NCBI GenBank assembly: GCA_007122505.1
Contig: SKTQ01000331.1
Location: 1 to 9,982, forward strand
Source: Bacteroidales bacterium
GTDB lineage: Bacteria > Bacteroidota > Bacteroidia > Bacteroidales > UBA7960
Reading direction: 5' to 3'
Length of the DNA: 9,982 bases
The notes under the pieces were generated by a model that saw nothing but the letters and a program-made list of their open reading frames with translations, was not told the DNA's origin and ran no database searches. A program made the position numbers and the translations under genes. This document shows, piece by piece, positions 1 to 4,833 of the stretch (the first letter of the stretch is position 1; every line of letters begins with the position of its first letter).

Positions 1-1151
1 CCGCATCTTTCTTTGGCGCCTTTGAGCTTACCATGCCGGCGTCATGGTCGAATGCGCTCGACAGCAAAGCCGACAAAACCGGTGGGCTGATCGGAGTGTT
101 TCTCATGGGGATCACCTTCGTGCTTGTATCCTTTTCGTGCACGGGCCCCATTGTGGGGACCCTTTTGGTGGAAGCCGCCGTTGACGGAAATGTGTTTGCG
201 CCGGCCATCGGGATGCTTGGGTTCAGCCTCGCACTCGCCATTCCCTTTAGCCTCTTTGCCGTCTTTCCAACGGCTCTGAAATCATTACCCAAATCCGGCG
301 GCTGGATGAATGCCGTCAAAGTCGTGCTTGGTTTTATCGTACTGGCATTTTCACTGAAGTTTCTCTCTGTGGCCGATGCAGTAGGACAATGGGGAATTCT
401 TCACCGCGAAGTGTTCCTGGTGCTCTGGATCGCCATTTTCTTCCTGATGGGACTCTATCTCATCGGCAAGATCAAATTTGCCCATGACTCCGATCTGAAA
501 TATCTGTCGGTGCCACGCCTTATGCTGGCCATTGTGACCTTTGCCTTTGTCTTTTACCTGATTCCGGGACTGTGGGGAGCACCGCTCCGTGCAATCAGCT
601 CCTTTTTACCCTCACCGGTTACTCAAGACTTTGACCTGACGCGCATGACCGTTCATGCGCCGGCCGGCGACGACACCATCTATATCGGAGAAAGTGTGCA
701 TGAAGGTCCGCATGGACTGATGGCATTCACCGATTATGACGAAGGGATGGCAGCGGCAATCAGGGCCGGCAAACCGGTGTTCCTTGATTTCACCGGGCTG
801 GGATGTGCCAACTGCCGCAAAATGGAAGCCAATGTATGGTCTGATCCACAGGTTTTGGAAAGGTTGCGTAACGATTTTGTAAAAATCTCTCTTTTTGTTG
901 ATGATCGTACACGTTTGCCCGAAGAAGATCAGTTTGTTTCTTCTGCCCTGGGACGTGAGCGGCGCATTACAACGGTTGGACAAAAGTGGAGCACCTTCCA
1001 GGCCGAGCGTTATGGTGCCAACACTCAGCCTTATTACTTGATCCTCGACCATGCAGAAAATATGCTGGCTCCCGCTTACGGTTACGACAGCAGCATCAGC
1101 AGGTTTATTGAATTTCTGGATAAAGGTAAGTCAAACTTCCGGCCATTATAA
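1..1151 (+). CDS. dsbD: DsbD-like thiol:disulfide interchange protein, 5' end missing
   Basis: The reading frame is open from the left edge (first full codon at position 3), so the Met at 33 is internal: residues before it (SFFGAFELT) are already typical DsbD. DsbD proteins carry electrons from cytoplasmic thioredoxin across the inner membrane to periplasmic thiol proteins. Counting from the Met at 33, the visible part has the second membrane-domain cysteine in an SCTGP motif (C36), further hydrophobic segments near 17-50, 54-80, 95-115, 126-146 and 160-182, then a periplasmic linker and a C-terminal thioredoxin-like domain from about 232. That domain has a CANC active site (C258/C261) and a cis-Pro candidate in TQPYY (P333). 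The first membrane cysteine and any N-terminal periplasmic domain lie outside the window. The TGLGCANCRKME wording resembles Bacteroidota DsbD. The stop overlaps the 3' end of the opposing amidohydrolase gene by 6 bp. Family is secure; the partner proteins are unknown. Confidence 0.93.
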   Translation, partial: ASFFGAFELTMPASWSNALDSKADKTGGLIGVFLMGITFVLVSFSCTGPIVGTLLVEAAVDGNVFAPAIGMLGFSLALAIPFSLFAVFPTALKSLPKSGGWMNAVKVVLGFIVLAFSLKFLSVADAVGQWGILHREVFLVLWIAIFFLMGLYLIGKIKFAHDSDLKYLSVPRLMLAIVTFAFVFYLIPGLWGAPLRAISSFLPSPVTQDFDLTRMTVHAPAGDDTIYIGESVHEGPHGLMAFTDYDEGMAAAIRAGKPVFLDFTGLGCANCRKMEANVWSDPQVLERLRNDFVKISLFVDDRTRLPEEDQFVSSALGRERRITTVGQKWSTFQAERYGANTQPYYLILDHAENMLAPAYGYDSSISRFIEFLDKGKSNFRPL

Positions 1152-2342
1152 GTCACCGGACAGTTCTTGAATGGCAAGCCAGGCCATGAGGCCCATGCCT
1201 GTTTCCAAAGCCCGTTCGTCCACATCAAAGGTGGATGTATGCAGGTTGGAGGTTATTCCATTTTCCATATTACGAACGCCAAGGCGATAAAAACAGGTGT
1301 CAAACTTCCGGGAATAGAAGGCAAAGTCTTCTGCTGTCATCGACAGTTCAAGCTCTTCCACATTTTCCGCGCCAAGATATTGGGCAGCGTGGATGCGAAA
1401 TTTCTCTGCCAGCTTTTCATTGTTATGCAGATAGGGATAGCCGTCGGAAATGAAGACATCGCAATCGCCACCCATCCCCTGTGCTACAAAAACCGCTGTT
1501 TCACGAATCCGTTGGTGCGCCTTTTGGCGCCAGTGCTCATCAAAGGTGCGGAAGGTGCCTTCAATTTTTACTTCGTCAGGAATGACGTTGGTATGGCCTT
1601 CTCCGATGATCCGGCCAAAAGAAAGGACGGTGGGAATGTATGGTGCCGCATTGCGGCTTACGATCTGTTGAAGGGCCACTATGACGTGAGCGGCGATCAG
1701 CACCGGATCGACGTTTAATTCCGGTTTGGCTGCATGGCCACCCCTCCCCTTTACGGTGATATATATTTCATCGGCCGACGCCATGTAGCTTCCGCTTCTT
1801 ATCCCAACCTTTCCGGCAGGCAGTCCCGGGAAAACATGCTGCCCGAATATGGCTGCCGGCCGGGGATGATCAAGGGCTCCCTCCTGAAGCATCATCCTGG
1901 CACCACCGGGATTCTTTTCTTCGGAAGGCTGGAAAATTAACTTCACCGTACCCTGCCAGTGATTGCGCAACTGCTGAAGAATCTTTGCACTTCCCAGCAA
2001 ACTGGCCATGTGCACATCATGACCACAGGCATGCATCACACCGGGAGTCGCCGACTTGTACTCCACCTTGTTTTCTTCCAAAATGGGCAATGCATCCATG
2101 TCGGCACGCAAAGCAACCACCTTTGAGTCAGGATTTTTTCCTTTAATATGGCCAACAATACCGGTTCCCGCAATGCCCTCTTCATAGCTGATGCCCATTT
2201 CGTTCAAACGTGCCGCAATATACGCAGCCGTTTTGTGCTCTTGCGTCGACAACTCCGGCATTGCATGAAAATGACGCCGGAAAAAAACCACATCCTCGAA
2301 ATATTCCTTTGATAACTTCTTTATTTCTGCAAGCAAATTCAT
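1146..2342 (-). CDS. M20-family amidohydrolase (N-acyl amino acid hydrolase / HipO type)
   Basis: A 398-residue protein, the usual length for M20D amidohydrolases, which use two metal ions to cleave the amide bond of N-acyl amino acids or similar conjugates; most act in the cytoplasm. The expected ligands are present: HACGHD (C106, H108), the Glu pair in PSEEKNPGG (E141 as general base, E142 as ligand), GQH (H169) and LHTSTFDVDE (H368). The lid/dimerisation domain starts near 185 and includes the conserved GGHAAKP (H203). There is no signal peptide. The exact substrate cannot be read from sequence: hippurate, N-acetyl amino acids, indole-acetyl conjugates and N-acetyl-diaminopimelate are all possible. 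The start at 2342 puts RRHFHAMPELS at the usual place; AGGA lies 4 nt upstream, a rather close Shine-Dalgarno match. The 3' end overlaps that of dsbD, and the 5' end faces the metallo-hydrolase gene. No TAnnTTTG box was found on its strand. Confidence 0.93.
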   Translation of the reverse strand: MNLLAEIKKLSKEYFEDVVFFRRHFHAMPELSTQEHKTAAYIAARLNEMGISYEEGIAGTGIVGHIKGKNPDSKVVALRADMDALPILEENKVEYKSATPGVMHACGHDVHMASLLGSAKILQQLRNHWQGTVKLIFQPSEEKNPGGARMMLQEGALDHPRPAAIFGQHVFPGLPAGKVGIRSGSYMASADEIYITVKGRGGHAAKPELNVDPVLIAAHVIVALQQIVSRNAAPYIPTVLSFGRIIGEGHTNVIPDEVKIEGTFRTFDEHWRQKAHQRIRETAVFVAQGMGGDCDVFISDGYPYLHNNEKLAEKFRIHAAQYLGAENVEELELSMTAEDFAFYSRKFDTCFYRLGVRNMENGITSNLHTSTFDVDERALETGMGLMAWLAIQELSGDL

Positions 2343-2386
2343 GAAGTCCTGTTTTGATTCTTGATGCTAATTTACGGTTTTTTATT

Positions 2387-2394
2387 TATCTTTG
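2387..2394 (+). promoter_or_regulatory. Putative Bacteroidota -7 box for the metallo-hydrolase gene
   Basis: TATCTTTG is an exact match to the Bacteroidota sigma-ABfr -7 consensus TAnnTTTG. A TTG at 2361-2363 could be the -33 element, but the 23-bp gap is slightly longer than the usual ~20. Initiation about 7 bp downstream would give a 5' leader of roughly 45 nt before the start at 2447, with no Shine-Dalgarno. Confidence 0.5.
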
Positions 2395-2446
2395 AGGCAG
2401 ACAGATAAAAACCAATACATCCTCAGTTTATATAACGAATATTTAT

Positions 2447-3094
2447 ATGGTTCAGATCAAACAGTTTACATTTAATCCTTTCCAGGTAAACACGTATATT
2501 CTTTATGATGATACCGGTGAGTGTGTGATCATAGATGCATCCTGCTATGAAAAGAATGAAAAAAAACAACTGGTCAGTTTTATTGAAGAAAATAAACTAA
2601 AACCAGTTTTGCAGTTATTTACACACTGCCACATCGATCATATGCTGGGAAGCCGTTTTGTCTCCAAAACCTACCGCTTAAAACCTCTTACCCATAAAGA
2701 CAGTTTGCCTTTCCTGGAGAACAGCAAGGAGTATGGAAAAGTTTTTGGCTTTGATGTGGACAAGCCTGTGATGCCGGAAATTTTTATTGAAGAAGGCGAC
2801 ATGCTGGAGTTTGGCAACCAGGAGCTACGGGTAATCCATACGCCCGGACATGCTGCGGGTAGTTTGTGTTATTACCATAAAGCAGGGGGCTTTGTTATTG
2901 TTGGAGATGTTTTGTTCCAGGGAAGTATTGGTCGCACCGATCTGCCCACCGGAGACCATGACCTGCTGATCAAATCCATTTTGCAAAAACTGATGGTGCT
3001 GCCGGGCAAAACCAAAGTATATCCCGGGCATGGCCCTGTCACCACCATTGAAGAGGAAAAGTCCACAAACCCTTATCTTACCGGAGTCTACTAA
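2447..3094 (+). CDS. Metallo-beta-lactamase-fold hydrolase, glyoxalase II-like
   Basis: A 215-residue single-domain MBL-fold protein without a signal peptide, so cytoplasmic. The dinuclear metal site is complete: THCHIDH (H60, H62, D64, H65), H135 in HTPGHAAGS, D154 in VGDVLF, and H195 in YPGHGP. The N-terminal FNPFQVNTYIL and the FQGSIGRTDLP segment are typical of the glyoxalase II-like group, which hydrolyses thioesters such as S-lactoylglutathione. The protein is shorter than classical glyoxalase II (about 250 residues) and lacks its C-terminal glutathione-binding helical domain, so a different thiol conjugate or another ester is as likely. It is transcribed alone: divergent from the amidohydrolase gene and followed by a gene-free repeat region. 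Family assignment is firm; the substrate is unknown. Confidence 0.92.
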   Translation: MVQIKQFTFNPFQVNTYILYDDTGECVIIDASCYEKNEKKQLVSFIEENKLKPVLQLFTHCHIDHMLGSRFVSKTYRLKPLTHKDSLPFLENSKEYGKVFGFDVDKPVMPEIFIEEGDMLEFGNQELRVIHTPGHAAGSLCYYHKAGGFVIVGDVLFQGSIGRTDLPTGDHDLLIKSILQKLMVLPGKTKVYPGHGPVTTIEEEKSTNPYLTGVY

Positions 3095-3110
3095 ATTGAT
3101 ACTAAAATAA

Positions 3111-3127
3111 TATCGATTGAATCGATA
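3111..3127. repeat. 17-bp palindrome just after the metallo-hydrolase gene
   Basis: TATCGATTGAATCGATA is a perfect palindrome around a central G, 16 bp after the stop codon. It has no following T-run, so it is a poor intrinsic terminator. It might instead be a protein-binding site or an RNA 3'-end hairpin. Confidence 0.4.
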
Positions 3128-3129
3128 AT

Positions 3130-3169
3130 CGCTTCGCGTGCATTGCTTCGCGTGATTTGCGCTTTGCGC
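3130..3169. repeat. GCTTCGCGTG tandem copies and small GC hairpins
   Basis: GCTTCGCGTG occurs at 3131-3140 and again at 3145-3154, a period of 14 bp. The segment also holds the mini-hairpins CGC-TTC-GCG (3130-3138) and GCGC-TTT-GCGC (3159-3169). Confidence 0.6.
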
Positions 3170-3178
3170 GTCACTAAT

Positions 3179-3210
3179 TGTCATTTAGCGCTTCGCGCTG
3201 TCATTATCCG
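3179..3210. repeat. GTCATT palindromic unit, copy 1
   Basis: The hairpin AGCGC-TTC-GCGCT (3187-3199) is flanked on both sides by TGTCATT (3179-3185 and 3199-3205). Its 14-nt segment CGCGCTGTCATTAT (3194-3207) recurs exactly in copy 2 at 3477-3490, in the same orientation. Confidence 0.7.
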
Positions 3211-3228
3211 ATGTTTGGATATTAAAAA

Positions 3229-3306
3229 CTTTTTGTTCTCCGTGTTCTTTGGGGTGAATTATTTTTTTTCACCACAAAGTGCACAAAGAAAAGTGCACAA
3301 AGAAAA
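3229..3306. repeat. TTCACC-type repeat pair in inverted orientation, with a 14-bp tandem
   Basis: CTTTGGGGTGAA (3247-3258) faces TTCACCACAAAG (3268-3279) across nine A/T bases, and similarity extends weakly outwards on both sides. To the right, GTGCACAAAGAAAA is repeated perfectly in tandem at 3279-3292 and 3293-3306. A third relative lies at 3714-3742. The motif resembles a widespread intergenic repeat of the type TTCACCGCAAAG (recognition from memory). Confidence 0.65.
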
Positions 3307-3344
3307 ATTTGCATTACCAGAATGTAACTATTTTTCTTTTTCTG

Positions 3345-3456
3345 GATTGAACGCAGATGAAACGGATGCTTCGCAACGCGGCTAGTCACGGATAAGAGAA
3401 AAAATCCGCGGTTATCCGCGCTCGCCGCAGGCGATCCGTGTGATCCGCGTTCCATC
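3345..3456. repeat. Long imperfect inverted repeat, ATCCGCG family
   Basis: The 23-nt arm 3345-3367 is complementary to 3434-3456 at 19 of 23 positions. A second, inner block pairs CGGATAA (3389-3395) with TTATCCG (3412-3418). The heptamer ATCCG(C/T)G occurs at 3404, 3414, 3434 and 3443. Between the outer and inner paired blocks both arms carry extra GC-rich sequence, including the mini-hairpin TCGCC-GCA-GGCGA (3422-3434). If transcribed, the whole unit would fold as one long stem. It has no open frame of interest. Confidence 0.7.
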
Positions 3457-3463
3457 ATCTCCC

Positions 3464-3494
3464 GTCAATTGCGCTACGCGCTGTCATTATTCGG
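3464..3494. repeat. GTCATT palindromic unit, copy 2
   Basis: A direct repeat of the unit at 3179-3210, here with hairpin GCGC-TAC-GCGC (3471-3481) followed by TGTCATTAT. The two copies differ in the loop and by one indel, and they bracket about 250 bp of other repeats. Confidence 0.7.
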
Positions 3495-3499
3495 TATTA

Positions 3500-3680
3500 C
3501 CCGGGTTTGAACTCGGGGTTATTGGTGTTTGACCCCTTCGGGGTCGGGTGCTAATAAAACCGAGCAAAAGGAAATGCCCAAAACCCCGCAGGGGTTTAAT
3601 AATTGTAGCTCCGGGTGAAACCCGGAGGTTAGGGAATGCACCACCGGAGGAAGAGAACCCCGAAAGGGGTTCAATAATAT
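3500..3680. repeat. Array of five strong short hairpins
   Basis: In order: an imperfect stem CCGGGT/ACTCGG (3501-3516), GACCCC-TTC-GGGGTC (3531-3545), AAACCCC-GCA-GGGGTTT (3581-3597), CTCCGGGT-GAA-ACCCGGAG (3609-3627) and GAACCCC-GAAA-GGGGTTC (3655-3672). Two of them are followed by similar AT-rich tails, TTTAATAAT and TTCAATAAT. Together they look like a compound dispersed repeat of a kind common in Bacteroidota. They could also block transcription from either side, but no T-run follows directly. Confidence 0.7.
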
Positions 3681-3713
3681 TCAATCAAAAATCATCATAG
3701 AACAAAGAAAAAT

Positions 3714-3742
3714 CTTTGCGTGCTCTGCGTCTTTGCGGTGAA
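3714..3742. repeat. TTCACC-type repeat, inverted third copy
   Basis: This 29-bp stretch ends in CTTTGCGGTGAA, the reverse complement of TTCACCGCAAAG. It is therefore inverted relative to the copy at 3268-3279 (11 of 12 positions alike), giving the 475-bp segment 3268-3742 matching inverted ends. Confidence 0.6.
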
Positions 3743-3768
3743 AAAAACAACCACAAGCCGCTGTTGTT
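3741..3768 (-). terminator. Probable intrinsic terminator of the glycosyltransferase / efflux operon
   Basis: Read on the minus strand, AACAAC (3768-3763) can pair with GTTGTT (3751-3746). Three more positions continue the stem with one mismatch, closing a five-base GGCTT loop, and five T's follow directly (3745-3741). The hairpin begins 8 bp after the glycosyltransferase stop. Placement and T-run fit Rho-independent termination, although the stem is not GC-rich. Confidence 0.5.
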
Positions 3769-3776
3769 CATTCCAA

Positions 3777-4790
3777 TCAGGTTGTTTGCATAACCGATTC
3801 GGCAAGGCGCACAATACGGTCCTCATCGATTTTCATCATGCAGTCGAAATGCTTCTTCGGGCATTTTTTGTATCCGATCTTTGTGCATGGCCGGCAGGAC
3901 AAACCCTCCACTTCCACAATCATCGACCGTTCAGGATTTTTCGGCATATAGGGGACCATCCCAAAGGCCGGAACGGTATTGCCCCATATGGAAATCAGGT
4001 GCTTGTTGAAAGCCGCTGCGATGTGCATCAGTCCGGTATCATGACTGATCACCAGGCTGGCATCTTTTACCAGACCGGCCGACTCGTGCAGGCTATATTT
4101 CCCGCAGCCGTTGAAGGTTTTTTCGCCACAGGCATCTGCGATCATTTTACCGTTCTCGGCATCTTCCTGACCGCCTAACAATAAAACCGGTGCAGGCAAC
4201 CTCCGGCAAATAGAAATGATCTTTTCATTGGGAAGGCGTTTAGTGGCATGTTTCCCGCCAATCACAAAGGCGATGAATCCCTGTTTCTGGTCACGGAGCA
4301 TCGCATCTATGTTTACGGTCAAATTTTCGGGAAGGAAAAAATCCAAGCCCTCTCCGTCATTTTTCGCCCCGGCAATTTCAGCCGCTTCAAAATACCTGTC
4401 CACAATATGCCGCTCAGGTAATCTGTCAATTTTGAAACGCGTAAGCAGCCATTTTTCCAGGTTGAGTTTCAAAAAGCTGCCAGATGGTTTGCGCAGGCCG
4501 AATTTAACCATTGCACTGCGAATATTGTGATGCAAGTCAACAATATAGTCGAAATCAATTTTCCTCAGTTCACGAATCAGGGTTGAAAGCCTGCCGTCAA
4601 GCAAATGCAGGTGATCCACATAGGGGTTGTGCTCAAGGATGGGCAGGTATGCTTTCTTGGTGACAAAATGTACTTCTGTCGGTCTCCCGGCATTCTTTTT
4701 CAGACAGCGCAGCACGGGTGTACACAGCACAATGTCGCCTATGGAGCTGAAACGCACCACCAGTACTTTTATTTGCTGATCTCCTGGCAT
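3777..4790 (-). CDS. Glycosyltransferase family 9 protein (heptosyltransferase-like)
   Basis: A 337-residue GT9 protein, the family of WaaC/WaaF heptosyltransferases that add ADP-heptose to the LPS inner core on the cytoplasmic face of the inner membrane. The N-terminal Rossmann domain opens with VVRFSSIGDIVLCTPVLR; D19 corresponds to the catalytic Asp of WaaC. The C-terminal domain has the sugar-nucleotide-binding motif HDTGLMHIAAA (H250-A260) and SIWGNT. A cluster of four cysteines follows (C299, C302, C310, C317), which I recall as common in Bacteroidota members of this family. It could transfer heptose or another sugar, so no gene symbol is given. The gene starts 43 bp after the outer-membrane factor on the same strand, without a Shine-Dalgarno, and is followed by a probable terminator. 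Family is certain; donor and acceptor are not. Confidence 0.92.
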   Translation of the reverse strand: MPGDQQIKVLVVRFSSIGDIVLCTPVLRCLKKNAGRPTEVHFVTKKAYLPILEHNPYVDHLHLLDGRLSTLIRELRKIDFDYIVDLHHNIRSAMVKFGLRKPSGSFLKLNLEKWLLTRFKIDRLPERHIVDRYFEAAEIAGAKNDGEGLDFFLPENLTVNIDAMLRDQKQGFIAFVIGGKHATKRLPNEKIISICRRLPAPVLLLGGQEDAENGKMIADACGEKTFNGCGKYSLHESAGLVKDASLVISHDTGLMHIAAAFNKHLISIWGNTVPAFGMVPYMPKNPERSMIVEVEGLSCRPCTKIGYKKCPKKHFDCMMKIDEDRIVRLAESVMQTT

Positions 4791-4812
4791 AAGTGTTTAT
4801 CTGTTCTGCCAT

Positions 4813-4820
4813 CAAAGATA
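4813..4820 (-). promoter_or_regulatory. Putative -7 box before the glycosyltransferase gene
   Basis: On the minus strand this reads TATCTTTG, an exact TAnnTTTG match within the 43-bp gap. The nearest upstream TTTTG is 24 nt away, somewhat too far for a standard -33 element. It would give a leader of about 15-20 nt. It may be a secondary promoter inside the operon. Confidence 0.35.
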
Positions 4821-4833
4821 AAGCAAAATAAGC

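Larger units (their letters stand above)
3095..3776. repeat. Gene-free intergenic repeat mosaic between convergent genes
   Basis: These 682 bp lie between the 3' ends of the metallo-hydrolase gene (+) and the glycosyltransferase gene (-). Several short open frames cross it, but their translations are low-complexity, switch frame across palindromes and match no family I know, so I call no gene here. The interval is instead built from several repeat types, listed separately: GC-rich mini-hairpins, two copies of a GTCATT unit, TTCACC-type repeats, a long ATCCGCG hairpin and an array of CCCC/GGGG hairpins. Such units recur between genes in many Bacteroidota genomes, from memory; copy number in this genome cannot be seen here. 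Confidence 0.8.

Noticed and set aside
612..1052. 146-codon minus-strand frame inside dsbD
   Set aside because: The plus strand encodes a clear thioredoxin domain with CANC here; the antisense frame shows no family features.
1167..1718. 183-codon plus-strand frame inside the amidohydrolase gene
   Set aside because: The minus strand carries all metal ligands of an M20 enzyme; the plus frame is a shadow of it.
3143..3458. Open frames on both strands (80 codons + and 78 codons -) in the intergenic region
   Set aside because: They run through inverted and tandem repeats, have repetitive Lys/Arg/Ser-rich translations, and lack a start context. They look like chance frames through repeats.
3130..3672. 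CRISPR-like array
   Set aside because: Repeats differ in sequence and spacing, there are no regular spacers and no cas genes; the units are palindromes of several families.
3487..3684. 65-codon minus-strand frame in the hairpin array
   Set aside because: Its translation is read from the GGGGTT/AACCCC stems and has no recognisable domain. The DNA pattern explains it fully.
3268..3742. Insertion sequence
   Set aside because: There is no transposase frame between the inverted ends; at most this is a non-autonomous repeat.
3720..4178. 152-codon plus-strand frame over the glycosyltransferase 3' end
   Set aside because: It starts in a repeat and runs antisense to a confident GT9 gene.
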